From Solanum dulcamara (taxonomy: Eukaryota > Streptophyta > Magnoliopsida > Solanales > Solanaceae): a DNA stretch of 64,000 bases. The stretch spans positions 69,536,421 to 69,600,420 of the forward strand of contig NC_077246.1 in assembly GCF_947179165.1 (NCBI RefSeq), read 5' to 3'. The position numbers and the translations under genes are program-made. Positions within the stretch are counted from its first letter, which is position 1, and the number at the start of each line of letters is the position of its first letter. Of this stretch, positions 45,501-57,199 are shown in pieces. A model generated the notes under the pieces. That model had not been told where the DNA came from and searched no databases. It saw only the letters and a program-made list of their open reading frames with translations.

Positions 45501-48500
45501 CTATTAAGAAAAGAAAGCTTTCAACTTTAGTTTTTATGCTAGTTGGTGCAATTCACCTTCTTTAAGTTGATTTTATGTCATTAGGATGTCCAGTTTGGGT
45601 CCTCAGATGCTAATTGTTTAAGGTTATTTGTATAACAAATTCTTGGCTTTCGTCATGTCTGGATTACTTAAATCTGGTGGCTTTATCAAAGAGAAAAACA
45701 AAAAGAGACACATCCAAATTGTTGTCAATATTAAAAGCTGACTTTTTTGGTGTTTAGCATCTAGCTAAATTGTATGATCTAAGGATTAAATCTGAAAGTG
45801 CGGCTAGATTTCCTGTCTGCAACAACAGGGAGCAGTATTGTGAAACAGAAAATTCTTTTATTTACTCTGTTTTGAGTATTCCCTGCACTTTTCACCTGTT
45901 TCTACAAGGTGGTACATCTGTTGTGAGTTTAAAAGTAGAGTTTGGGATTCGGCATTATAGCTTTTTGCTGATTCTTGGTCTTATATTAGGGCCTGACTTT
46001 CCTGTATGAATTAGTTAAGTAATATACTTTAGGCAAATGGTGATGTTTTTCCCTATTCTCTTGGCAGCCCAAATGGAGCTTATAGTACGGGTTTCAAACC
46101 AATTACCCATCAGGTGATTTGAAGGCATGTGCTGTGATTGTTGGTTCCATTATATTGACTTATAAATACCATTTCTCCCATATCTCACAGAGGAAAAAGA
46201 ATGCATCAGTCTGACCCAGAAGGTAGAACCAAAATAGCTATAGTTGCACAAGAGAAGCTGTTCAAATAACACGTTTGCACCAAAAAATTGAAAATAATTA
46301 GCATGATCAAGCAATAAATTCTACTACGGATTTCGTTCTGTTCATCTCTAGACATATATGCATATATATATTTCTGCTAGATAAAAATCCTACATGAATT
46401 TAGTTTTGGTCATCTCTAAAAATACATGCAACAACAGTCCCAAACAAGTTGAGGTTGGCTATATGAATACTCATGTTTCTCCATTTAAGCTCAATTCATG
46501 TCATCATCATACCAAATAATTATTTTTTTTAAAAAAAGTTAGACCTATTCCCAACGAGTAGATCTCACCTATATGGATCTTTTTCATTTACTATGTCATA
46601 TCATTAGCTAAGTGTGCAGTGATTCCAAGAAATTGTAGGTCTTTCGAGACAACTCCCTTATTGTGGTTTCTACCTTGTCCCCATTTGCAACTTCTCTCAC
46701 CATAGTTGCACATCTATGCACCAGATGTATCCATTGCAGTTGTAGTTCGATGCAGAACACGACCTAACCATCTCAAGTGACCTTCTCCTATTTTATCCTC
46801 ATCATTCTACGTGCAGGCATGGCGAATGTGGTCATTTTTTAATGTTATCTATCTTGTATGATCGCACATCCATCTTAGTATCCATATCTCTATAACACTT
46901 GTCTTGTGGATATGTTGAATTTTAGCAGCCCAATATTCACTTCCACATATCACATAAAACCTAAGTAGCACTTCTCCATTTCAACCATTTAGTTTTAATT
47001 CCTTGAGTAACATCTAGATATGTAAACTGCTAGCACTTTGGCACAGCCATCCCATATAATCTCACCTCAACTTCACTCTTCTTATGCTGACTAAACTTGC
47101 ATGCATGTCAATTATTCCACCAGTTATTTGCTACCTCCTACCAGCACAGGTCCGTAACTCTGTCACTAATGCTTAAGTAGATAGGAAGAAATCACCTAGT
47201 GATTTTGCCTTTTTTGGGACTTGAATTGGTCTCCCAAAGTTACAAGTCCGCTTCATTTACTGCTAAACCACATTCTTAGGTGCTAGAAAAAGCTCTGCTT
47301 TCATTGCTCTGTTTACTGCCTATATTCAAATTGTCTGATTTAATATATCCATTGTATCAATTGTAGGAGTTTCTCCGATCAATCAAGGCTCGAAGGCGTT
47401 ATTGGGCACGGAGCTATGCTGGCTGGAGACGTTTCACTGCTGCTCAACCTAGTACAGGTCATATAGATCTATCATCTCTTGAGAAAGCAGGCCATATAAG
47501 TTTTATGATTACACAGAATGTGGACAGGTGGTTGGCTCGTCTTTTCATTTTATCATATTGATTTTATGAGCCTTTTGACACTAATTTGTTACTCTTCCTC
47601 CCAGGCTGCATCACCGGGCTGGCAGCAATCCACTTGAATTGCATGGGACTGTCTACATTGTTGCCTGTACAAATTGTGGTTTTTCTCTACCTCGAGATCT
47701 ATTTCAAGATCAAGTGAAGGCTCATAATCCCAAGGTTATTTTTATTCAATTATTCTATTAATTTAGTAACATTCATATAAGTCCATTCATGGCATTGAGA
47801 GCACTGCCTAATTATCGATTTGAGTTATGTGAATTTGACTTCATGAAAGATGAGGGAGAAATCTATGTTAGCACTGTTCCACAAGGCACTTAGGTCTATA
47901 TGTATGTCCAAGTCCTATAAGTCCTATAAACACCAACTAAGCTTTTCCTATACAAGTCTGGCAAAAAGAGGAGGGGCATTTTGGTGCATAGAATGTTATT
48001 GATTCCATTGCCACCTTTACTTACCACAAAGAAAAAAGGATTACATTTTCATCTTCACTAATTGTTAAATGTATCAAGGCACATTGGTGAATCTAGTGAT
48101 TTAGTGTTCATTTTTGAGGTTTTGTTAGGTCTCTTTTTCTGTTTTATTCATACTTTAATCAATTGGGCTTGTTTAAAGATTTTTAATTACTTGAGCATTC
48201 ATACTTGATCTATGTAAGTCCTAGGATCATTTAGAGTTTTATATTCCAATATTGTGTTGTTTTGTCAATTTTTTGTATTATAATAGTGACAGTGGACTTC
48301 TCAATGAATTGAACCAGCTTCTAAGTAAGTAACCCTTTTACACAATCCACTTTCAAATAAAAGCTTCGCAAAAAAAAATGGAAAATGTTATACATAAGTT
48401 TTTCGTTTGAGAAAAACTAGTAAAAATATTTACTCTTATGTACAAGCTATACGACACCATAGCTTTTATACATTATTTATGAAAATGGGACAAGTATTGG

Positions 48501-50523
48501 CATAATTTTTAGATTGGCCAAAATACACCAACATGTACACACTTGTAAGTCAACTGATTTACCAAGCAGTAACATGAAAAAGTTACAAAAGTCGAATTTT
48601 GGACTGATTCAAATTGTATTATGACTCGTCTTCTATTAGCTGCATTGACAGCATCCCATTTAATGATAAGTCCAACAGACCAACACTACATCTGCATCAG
48701 TCTCTGTGAAAAAAGAACATATTCCTCCATCCCAATTTATGTGGCACCATTTTATTTAACTGGGCAAGAAGTTTTAGAAAGAAAGATTGACTTTTGAAAC
48801 TTGTTGTCTAAAACAAGCCTTATACATTTGTGTGGCTATAAATCATCTCTTTAAAGGTAAAGTAAGTATTTAGAGTTGAATTATTTCTAAGTATAAAAAG
48901 GTAACACTCTTTTTGGGAAAAACCGAAAAACTAAAAAGGTTCCACATATATCGGGACAGAGAGAGTAACAAAAGAACTGGAGTAAAATTGTTGATAGCAT
49001 CTTAGCTGTCACACAACCATCTCCTTTGCCCTCAATGCATCAGTTCCTCCCCTACTCCAACACCCACCCCCTTTTGCCGCAATCCTGTACCCCTGCTGCA
49101 CCAATTGCTTTGCCTTTTCATCCGTCATCATCATCTTAAAGAGTTCTATATTGACGTACTGCATTACCTTGTTTATGATATTGGACTGCAATAACACAGC
49201 TCATGTGAATATTTGGATTAACAAATAATAAGTACTGGATTAGCTGTGCAACTACCATGTTCAGCTTGTCATTATATATGTCTTCTTGTGTGTAACAAGC
49301 ATCGTTTTCGATTGTTTATTTGGTAACATTATTAAAATTTAACAGCTAGCCCTTGATTATGGTGTGTGAGACATCATCTAAGGGATATTACAATAGCCAA
49401 CCCAAAATTAGAAACTTGAATAACAACAAATCATGCTTTCTTCTTGATCAACCTAATGTATTCACTGTTTTGCTCCGTTGGCCTAAACTGAATTGGAGAT
49501 ATTATAGTACTGCAGTGGGCAGCAGCTATTGAAAGCTTGGACTATGACAGTCAATCAGACAAGAGCTTTGGAATGAAGCAAAGGCCTGATGGGGATATTG
49601 AGATCGATGAGAAATTCTGGGAGGAGGATTTCTACATTCCTGATTGTCAGAGGTGCCAAGGAGTTCTGAAACCTGATGTAAGCAATTTTTCTTTGGGTAC
49701 CAGCAGTAGTATATCGGTATAGTCAGTGATCTGCTACAATTACAGGTTGTCTTCTTTGGAGATAATGTCCCCAAAGCTAGGGCAGATGCTGCCATGGAAG
49801 CTGCAAAGGAATGTGATGCCTTCCTTGTACTTGGTTCATCTTTGATGACCATGTCCGCTTTCCGGCTTATCAAGTGAGAAGTTACATTGGTTCTCTTTTC
49901 CATTTTATTTAAAAGAAAATCTGATCTACTTGGTTAGTTCTAACTTGTTTGCTCATTCGGTTCTTGTCTAAGTGCATCGTTGATGAATCGGTCCCATACC
50001 AAGCATAAGATTTTTTAACTAGGATTGCAATTGCATGACCTGAGAGTTCATTTGTGAGAGTGGTCCTTCTGATTCACTTACTCTTTTCCTTTTGAAAATG
50101 ATTTAGGATGGTTCTGGAAACGTAACATTATTTCTCTCTTTGCATATACCTGTTAGATTTTCACATCATAATTTCCTTCTTTCTGTTAGTTTTTATTTCC
50201 TTCTCTCCCTTTTGGATAACTTATATAAACAGCAAGAGAATAAATCATTAAATTGCTTTGCAACAGAGCTGCTCGTGAGGCAGGTGCTGCTACTGCAATT
50301 GTAAATATTGGTGCTACACGAGCTGACGATATTGTACCTTTGAAAATTAGTGCTCGAGTTGGAGAGGTTAGTGCTACCGGAGGTTCTAGTTTCCATTATA
50401 GTCATCCTCGTATTACAGTTTCTCTTGCTGCAACGTTACTGGAAACATAGCTTATGCAATTATATGATGCAGATACTTCCAAGATTGCTCAATGTTGGAT
50501 CATTAAGTATTCCTGCTCCTTAG
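42552..50523 (+). CDS. SRT2: NAD-dependent protein deacylase, SRT2-type sirtuin (class II)
   Basis: Eleven exons: 42552-42599, 43567-43609, 43695-43929, 45255-45320, 46068-46113, 47367-47527, 47605-47734, 49516-49677, 49746-49873, 50267-50366, 50473-50523; 1170 bp, 389 residues, all in phase. The N-terminus (MAMSISLRICCRPS) is Arg/Ser-rich, as in an organelle presequence; plant SRT2 is reported mainly in mitochondria. NAD site GAGMSTESGIPDYR (from Gly117), TQNVDRLHH (from Thr195), catalytic His213 in LELHGT. Zinc ligands C221/C224 and C287/C290, then VVFFGDNVPK, GSSLMTMSAFRL and NIGATRADD. All key residues are present. Sirtuins transfer acyl groups from lysine to NAD. Introns hold several SINEs, a Stowaway and an RTE fragment. 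Confidence 0.96.
42795..43012 (+). mobile_element. Full-length SINE in SRT2 intron 1, 12-bp TSD
   Basis: TCTAATCATATG occurs at 42783-42794 and 43013-43024. The element has an A box (TTTAGTGGTCAATAAAATG), B-box region (GGTCTCAGATTTAATTC), body (CCAGCCTTGGTGGTAGAGG, GGAATTAGTCGAGG-like) and an A-rich end. Same family as 16833-17047. Confidence 0.85.
43080..43240 (-). mobile_element. Degenerate SINE, minus orientation, SRT2 intron 1
   Basis: Body in reverse: CATCTCGACTAATTTCAGG, CACTAGCAAATACTGAGTAAC and CCTTGTGATTCTTAACCTAC, followed by TTGACCACTAGACC, the A-box complement. It sits beside the forward copy at 42795-43012, giving a pair in opposite orientation. Confidence 0.65.
44553..44751 (-). 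mobile_element. SINE, minus orientation, SRT2 intron 3, 14-bp TSD
   Basis: Starts with a T run, then GACCGTAGTGTCCAGGCC and GCACCTCGAGTAGTTCC, and ends at TTCTCAACCACTTC. Flanks TAGAAAATGGAACT (44539-44552) and TAGAAAATGAAACT (44752-44765) differ at one base. Confidence 0.82.
45040..45080 (+). mobile_element. 41-bp micro-insertion of the RTE/Au 3' tail
   Basis: CCCCACATGGTGGGACTATA followed by CTGGGCTTATTG and (TTG)n lies between TAAACTAGA copies at 45031-45039 and 45081-45089. It is the 3'-most part of the tail family with a 9-bp duplication, in SRT2 intron 3. Confidence 0.75.
46430..47110 (-). pseudogene. RTE-clade LINE 3' fragment, second subfamily
   Basis: Read on the minus strand, broken frames match RTE C-terminal sequence: SEYWAAKIQHIHKTSV, LRWMCDHTR and EGHLRWLGRVLHR, with many stops. 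The 3' end reads CAACTTGTTTGGGACTGTTG, a tail different from the GAGCCGAGGG...(TTG)n type. It lies antisense in SRT2 intron 5. Confidence 0.75.
47115..47285 (-). mobile_element. Degenerate SINE, minus orientation, SRT2 intron 5
   Basis: CCACCAGTTATTTGCTACCT, CACAGGTCCGTAACTCTGTC and GGGACTTGAATTGGTCTCCC, then CGCTTCATTTACTGCTAAACC. Same SINE family as 44553-44751, more eroded. Confidence 0.6.
48722..48965. mobile_element. Stowaway MITE in SRT2 intron 7
   Basis: Ends TTCCTCCATCCCAATTTATG and ATATCGGGACAGAGAGAG are inverted repeats. TA occurs at 48720-48721 and 48966-48967. Interior words such as TTGTGTGGCTATAAATCATC are typical of Solanaceae Stowaways. About 244 bp. Confidence 0.8.
49009..49197 (-). 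other. Unexplained antisense open frame in SRT2 intron 7
   Basis: A 62-codon frame with protein-like composition (KVMQYVNIELFKMMMTDEKA, QGYRIAAKGGG) and no low complexity, immediately after a Stowaway. It could be a captured fragment of an unrelated gene. No family recognised; no start context, splice partner or repeat relation identified. Confidence 0.3.
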
Positions 50524-51656
50524 TTCCTGATTCAGGAAAGTGTTAATTAATAGCACCCAGATTCTTTTTCATCAGTTGCTGCAATGGATTGTACACTTGA
50601 CCGGAACGTGCAAGTTTGCTGCATTTCACGTGTGGTAAAATCACTAAATCCATCCCAAATGTTGTCTGTAATTCTTAAAAATGCACTGCTCAAGTACCAC
50701 ACACACTTGTGTGCGCGTTTGTATTTCAACGCAGCTCAACTACTTTGAATTTCTGAGTAGTGAGTTTGAAGCTGAAATGGTGCGAAAATACACAAAATAT
50801 TGCTTGAAAATGATGAATTTTAGGATGGCCTTTTGTTTTTTTTAAAGATTTATTATGCTTATATAAGATTGTAGGGGAAAAGGGGTGGAATTTTTTTTTA
50901 GAAAATAATACCCCTATACTATACAGTATACACATTGCTCAATTTTACTTTTATTGACCTGTTTTCCCTCTTGATCTTAGGCAGAGCTTTAACATGAAGA
51001 ATAAGAAGGTAATCTTGAATCATAGTCAAAAGTAGATAAGTATATTTGGACCTTATTCTACCTTATTCTTGAAATATTTTGACACATGTAGCAATTTAGA
51101 TGTTAAAAATGTGATTTAGAATAAAAAGAAAAAGAAAAAAAGTTGAAAAATGTATTTGAAAATTTGAGATGTATTTGAATGCACATTTAACTTTAAAATT
51201 GATTAAAATCACTTTTTCAAACTTGAAATTCATTTTCAACAGTTCAAATGCATTGTATAACCAAATGTTATTTTGAAGAAAAAAGAAGTGAAATTTTGTA
51301 TGGATAAAGAGGAGCATAGTTCATCTGGTTCAAATAAATGCTGAGATGATTTATTAACTATTTAAGGGCATGGAATTTTACAGAGCCATGCTCCTTTAAT
51401 ATGATGAGAAGGGAGCCCAATCCATTTTTTCTTTCTACTTTTACTTATTTATAATGGACTTTACACATTCTTTAAGAAATAATAAATGAAGTGTATGATT
51501 TTATCATGATATAAATATTAATTGATGTATAGTCTTAATGTATATGAGAAATGATTTAGGAGTAATTAACTTTAAAGGTAAAACATGGAAAAAATTATTT
51601 TTCTCTTAATAAGCTAAAGTGGATAAATAAAAATAAAAAAATATTTTTAATATAAT

Positions 51657-51775
51657 ACAACAACATATCCGATAAAATCTCACTAAGTGGGGTCTAGAGA
51701 GGGTACAGGGTACGCAGATTTTATCACTACCTCGAAGAGGTAGAGAGACTGTTTTCAAAAAATTCTCGGCTCAAG
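51657..51775 (-). mobile_element. RTE/Au-type tail, minus orientation
   Basis: CAACAACATATCCGATAAAA, GTGGGGTCTAGAGAGGGTAC, CGCAGATTTTATCACTACCT and CAAAAAATTCTCGGCTCAAG. Diverged reverse complement of the tail at 25431-25544. No clear target duplication. Confidence 0.7.
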
Positions 51776-52044
51776 TGTATTTTTCCCCCTCCAAAGTACC
51801 CTCGTTCAACAATTTTAACAATCAAATGGAGGGAGGCATAGAGCCTAACCTCCTTTTCCATTTTTGGACAAGAAAATTCTATCTTAAAATTCTGATCCAA
51901 TGATCTTTACAAAACAAATCAACTATACTAATGCATTTAAACAACATTTGTTAATGCATATAAGAAAAGTATTCTAAGGTGGATCGAATTGTCAGGTAAT
52001 AGTCTTCTTGGCTCTTCTTCAGAAGGTGGAAAAATTCAATTTAT

Positions 52045-52310
52045 TCATCCTAAGAGCTCTTTAGTCATATTTGGTAAATCAACTTCTTGCAAAATAAAAA
52101 TAAAAATTGGGTCTTGAATTTGGGTGGCATATTTTGCTAAAGTATTTGCTACTTCATTTCCCTCTCTGTAACAATGTTTAGTTGTAATATTTTTGTGACT
52201 AATTAAGAGTTTTATTTCATTAATGATACCTAGAATCTTCCAAGGAGGCTTACAAATTCCATTTATTATTTGAATCAATCCCAAGAAAAAGAAGAAAAGA
52301 AACAATGAAG
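52045..52310 (-). pseudogene. LINE-type RNase H fragment
   Basis: Minus frame reads PPWKILGIINEIKLLISHKN, then TTKHCYREGNEVANTLAKYA, the C-terminal half of the RNase H domain found at the end of plant L1 LINEs (His and final Asp-equivalent Asn region, normally EVADALAK). It has no upstream RT here. Confidence 0.7.
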
Positions 52311-52784
52311 AAAGCATAACCATTAATAAGAAAGACAACGTAAAGTCTACAAGAAAGGAACAATAACAACATCAAAATAGTGTGATGATCGAAACACAAT
52401 ATACAACATAACACAAGAACTATAAGGGGCCGCTTGGTTACTGTATCAGGGCAAAGTTAATACATGAATAACTTGGTTATTCGTGTATTAATTTTATATC
52501 ATGTTTGATTTTCATGTTTTAAATTTATACAATATTTGATTGGTGTATTTGGAAATGTTGTATAAAAGTTATTGTATTGATTTTATACGGTGTTTGGTTG
52601 TATTTTTGTAATTCTACATAACTTATGAGAAATTTTTTGTATAATTTTATGTGGGGTAGAAGGTGGAATAAGTTATGAGGGTATTAGTTATACATGGATT
52701 AAAATAGTAAATTACACATTTACCTCTATTAGTTTACTTTTAAATCTTTTAACTCAATATTTTAGTTTACATCTTAATTAGTTT

Positions 52785-53930
52785 AAGCGGAGAAGGACCT
52801 AAAATTTTACTCAACTATTTTAATTGGTACAAAACTACCCTTCGTCCACCTTTCGGCTCCCAAATACCCCTAACGTCAATCTTTTGGCTCAAAAATACCC
52901 TTATTTACAACGGATAACGGTCCACACTCATTAGGTGGATGGGAGTGCAATATTGTACCAAATCCTATAGTTTAAGAGTGTTTTAGGTCCTAATCCGTTA
53001 AAATAATTTGAAATTACTTAATATATGAGCTCTAGTAAGATTGACCTGATTTTGAATTCCACGGTAAAATCACCTTTGCCTCCTCTTCATTTCTTCTCTC
53101 TTAAACTTCTTCTTGGCTCTTGTCCATCATTTTAAAATTTAATTTTTTTAAACTTATGGCAAAATAAGGGAGAAAAAAAGAGGAAAAATAATGAGGACAT
53201 TCATATAGAAATAATTAGTTCAATAGAAGATAATTTAATAGCATTTTTTCTTTTGTGTGTATCTAAAATTTAAAATAAACGAATAAAAAATAATCTTTTC
53301 TCCTTTCCTCACCCCTACTCCACCATGATAATAATATAAATTAAAAGAAGATGAACATGTAGGTTCATTTCAAGTTTGAGACTCTCAATCCTAAGTAAGA
53401 ATAAAGATTTTTAAAAAAATAGGGAATGGACAAGACAATTGGATAATTAATAGAAAATTTTATATTAATAAAAATAATAATATTTTTTAATTAGATGGAT
53501 ATTTAGACGCGAATATTAGATGGATCCCTAGTTATGAGTTGAGTTATAATAAATTGGGTATTAATTTAAAATAGGCCAATAGAAAAATATCATGAAATTA
53601 ATAATTTTTTGAATATTATTTTCAACTGTATCAGGTCAAAATATGACTTATATGTGATTTGTGGTATTTATTTGAGAAGATTTTAAATTTGAACCAATCA
53701 GATTAGGCAACATAGTAAATAAATATTTAATAATTTTACTTTAGGAAAGCTGTTAAAAATGAAGGCAAATTTGAGCCAAAGGGTTAACATCGATGGTATT
53801 TTTGAGTCAAAAGGTTGACGTCAAGGGTATTTGGGGCCGAAAGATGAATAGAGAGTATTTTTGTACCAATTCGAATAGTTAAAGGACATTTTAGACTCTT
53901 TTATGTAGTTTAAGTCCTTTTCTTTTGCTC
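52785..53930. mobile_element. Nested element with long inverted ends
   Basis: The left arm (ATTGGTACAAAACTACCC, TTTCGGCTCCCAAATACCCC, GACGTCAA-like) and right arm (GGGTATTTGGGGCCGAAAGA, TATTTTTGTACCAATTCGAA) are reverse complements over ~130 bp. The interior is AT-rich and noncoding. Family uncertain; possibly a large MITE. Confidence 0.55.
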
Positions 53931-54111
53931 TCATCTAGTAATTAACTTTTAAGTATTTTTTTTTTTTGGAAGGGGAGGGGGGCTGATGGATTTTGTTACT
54001 TTTTTTATTAAATAAAAATGTTCCAGGTGCCCATATATGTGGTATGAAGATAACAAATCAATAATACAAGCATAAGTAATACTTTCATAATTAATACCTA
54101 AATAACTAATA

Positions 54112-54402
54112 TGTAATGACCCATTAGGTCATTTTGAGAATGAGTCTTCCTCCTTTCATATGAGACCCTTCCCGTAAAATTTTAAGGGATTATTTGGACT
54201 ATTCGATAATTTTGGTTAATTAGTTGAGAGATAATTTTAGAGAATTAATTTAACTGATAGGCTAAAGTGTTAATTTATTTAATACCCTATACCACTTTTC
54301 TTATATTTAATAAAATATGTTAGTAGGGTTTGTCACTTTTAGTAGATGATTAATTTAGAAAAGAAAAAGAAGAAAATAAATAATAATAAAAGAAAAATAA
54401 AT

Positions 54403-54445
<43 letters not shown>

Positions 54446-56381
54446 CTGATGGCATTAAGCCATCATATGAGCGACGACGACGAACACAAAAAAAAAAACC
54501 GGAGAAAAAAAAATACGGAGGAAGAAAGAAAAATAAAGGAGAAGAGAAAAATAGAGATTTTTATTTCAAAGCATCAAGGTAATTATTCTCATCCTTTCCA
54601 TTAAATTTTTATGTGATTATGTACATATTTTTTAGGGTATATCGGTGGAGAAATAATGTTGAAATAAGAAAATATGATCGTAGGGTTCTTCACATAAAAT
54701 CTTGATTTGGGGGTCGAATAACGATCCGTTTTAGCTGAAATTTGACATGTGAGTTTGTTTTATTATGAGTGAACATAATCGGAAAGAAAATTTCAGATTT
54801 GACTTCAATGACATAGAATGAGTTAGTTTCCGAATTTTAATATATTGAGATAGACAATTAAATATTAGGTATATTATATTTTATGAATTCTATTAAATTT
54901 ATGATATTGGGGACATTAGAACCTAACCCTAGGCTTAAAATTTGAAAATATGAGAGTTGACATGTTATTTGACATCAACATTAGAAACTTGATTATAGAT
55001 TTGGGTAAGTTTTGGGTCTAGGCTAGACATATAATAATATGGGTGTTGTTAGTTTCGAAATCTTATTGTGGTTATTTATTTGATTAGATTATACTTATTT
55101 GGAGGTCTAACGAAAAGGAAATGCTCAAGTACCGGAGTAATTGCTTGATTAATTAAGGCAAGTGAATTTCTAAACCTCAGTTTAAGCTTATAGATACTTG
55201 TATTTCCGTGTCATATATACTAGGGAGTAATGGGAATTGGACTGGGTTATTGACTGTATGATTGACCTTAAAAATGGAGATGAGGGTATAAAATGGTGAT
55301 CTAATGACATGTATTGGTGGAATTGATATGTTGTGATTTTGGACATGTGAAATGACTATGTTGATGTGAGATAGGAAAAATTATTGTTGTTGTCATGTTA
55401 TTATCGTGAATTATATGAACATGAATTGATTGCATTGGTTCTGACGTATTGTGTTGAGACTGAAAATGATATGAAACAAAAGGGGTCGGGCCACACGCTC
55501 CGTGATAGGTATTATAAAACAAAGGGGTCGGGTCACACGCTCCGTGGCAAGTATTATGACACAAAGGGATCGGGCCATACGCTCTGTGGTAGTATATATA
55601 TATTGAGGGGACGGGTCACACGCTCCGTGGCAGGTTACATGGACAGAAATATCCCCCATGGATTCCGGACTGTGATTCAGCGGATGTGTACCGATAGGAC
55701 AGGCATGCATCATTTCATTGCACTGCATTGCACCTTTCTGATATTTGTGAATTTGTGTTTACCCCCATATTGCTCTGTGTGTGCTGAACTTGACTTGGTA
55801 TGATTCATTGACGAGACTATTGATGAGTATTTGTGGACTGTATTACTGTTGTTATTGTACAAGTGTAGAGTTGAGCTGATTTTATGCAGGTTGTAGTTAA
55901 GGAGGTTCGGTTGGGAGGACAGGAGTACTTGTATTTATTGAGCTTTGCTTAGTTTTAGTTGTCCACTTGTTGAGTACCGTGTTGTTTGGTACTCACCCCT
56001 TGCTTCTACACTTGTGTAGGTTGTGAGCCCGGACTTGCTTGATCTCCTAGTGTTTCCACCACATTCGAAGCTATTATTTAGAGTGTTGAGGTAGCTGTTA
56101 CATCCATCTAGCGGACACCTCTTACTCTTTTAATATGTTTTAGTCCTATTCTAGAGATAAAGACATTGTGACTGTATTTTCTTTCGTACTTCGATAATGT
56201 ATTAGTGGCTTATATACGTGACAACCAGTCTTGGGGATTTTGAGATTATTTATTTATTTTTGACTAAGTTAAACCTTGTTTTATCTCAATTACTTCCGCA
56301 TTTACTTTCCGTTGAGTTTTACGCTGACTTATCTAGGTGGGTTGAGATGAGTGCCATCACACCCGGATTTGGATCGTGACA
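54112..56381 (+). mobile_element. Solo LTR of a Ty3/gypsy-type retrotransposon
   Basis: Begins TGTAATGACCCATTAGGTCA and ends GGATTTGGATCGTGACA (TG..CA), with TAATA on both sides (54107-54111, 56382-56386). 2270 bp, no internal gag-pol. Long plant gypsy LTRs of this TGT..ATGACCC / CGTGACA type are common in Solanaceae. It contains a tandem cluster GGGTCGGGTCACACGCTCCG at 55478-55640 and an (AT)n run at 54412-54442. The orientation given assumes the usual sense for these LTR ends. A single LTR with intact target duplication implies LTR-LTR recombination. Confidence 0.85.
55478..55640 (+). repeat. LTR-internal tandem repeat, four units
   Basis: Four copies of a ~40-45 bp unit containing GGGTCGGGCCACACGCTCCG followed by TGG-AGTATTATGACACAAAG. 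Open frames across it on both strands (e.g. 55384-55803) arise from the repeat and are not genes. Confidence 0.8.
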
Positions 56382-56387
56382 TAATAC

Positions 56388-56575
56388 CTGCATAATTTAT
56401 TCTTACATAACTAATACCTACATAACTTAATCATACATGACTAATATCTGCACAACTTATTTCTACATAACTAATATCTGCATAACTCATTCCTACGTAA
56501 TTAATACATGTATAACTTATTCCTACATAATAAATACCTGCATAACTTATTCCTACATAATTGATACATGCATAA
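56388..56575. repeat. 30-bp minisatellite beside the solo LTR
   Basis: Repeats of CTGCATAACTTATTCCTACA followed by TAATTAATAC, about six or seven units. Related ATACCTAAATAACTAATA words occur on the left side of the LTR (54090-54110), so the LTR inserted into this array. Confidence 0.7.
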
Positions 56576-56956
56576 CTCTAATCGTAACCAAACGGTCCTT
56601 AAGGATATGACTAGTACTACAACAATAGGCACTAACAAGCTTAAATCAAGACAACATTTCATTCCTACTAACCTCGTATTTTAATACGCGACCTTTATTT
56701 CTTTTTATTCAAAGTCATGTCTTCAATAATATGAAATTGCATTAAATTTTGTTTAATCACATTCCCCAATACTTCAACAAGTAAAAATTAACTAAATTTG
56801 CATATAAAATTACAAAATCCATTTTTAGCAAATAAGGAAGAAACTTCGAGGTTGGAGGGATCCACAAACATAATCTCATGGAACATGTCATAATCCAGTC
56901 AACACTTCACATCATATCTGAGTTGTCCGGTGGAAAAGTCACTACTTTTTTCTGTT

Positions 56957-57155
56957 TTTTTTTTTTTTAGGTTTGGATTAGTTTTCACACATTTCGACTA
57001 AATTTATGGGATATCTGTCACCTTTTATCAGTAATAGGTATTAGACAACTCTATCTATTAAGGCTAGGATAATCACTTAATATTTTTTGTCTCTGTTAAA
57101 TTTTGAACCTGAAACTTCAGGATCCTTAACCACTTTATTAACCACTAGGTGAATC
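56957..57155 (-). mobile_element. SINE, minus orientation, degenerate
   Basis: T run (poly-A complement), GGTTTGGATTAGTTTTCACA, CACCTTTTATCAGTAATAGG and TCCTTAACCACTTTATTAAC. Same family as 44553-44751, AT-biased by decay. Confidence 0.6.
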
Positions 57156-57199
57156 ATTCCCCCCCGGAAGTTTGATTTAATCCCCCCTTTATCCTATGA

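Larger units (their letters stand above)
52426..56599. mobile_element. Tourist/PIF-type TIR element interrupted by two insertions
   Basis: Left GGGGCCGCTTGGTTA (52426) and right TAACCAAACGGTCCT (ending 56599) are inverted with three mismatches. TAA flanks both sides (52423-52425, 56600-56602), as for PIF/Harbinger MITEs. Removing the nested TIR element at ~52785-53930 and the solo LTR with one target duplication leaves roughly 750 bp. Confidence 0.6.

Noticed and set aside
55384..55803. 139-codon frame and its antisense partner
   Set aside because: Both lie inside the solo LTR and derive from its GGGTCGGG tandem repeat.
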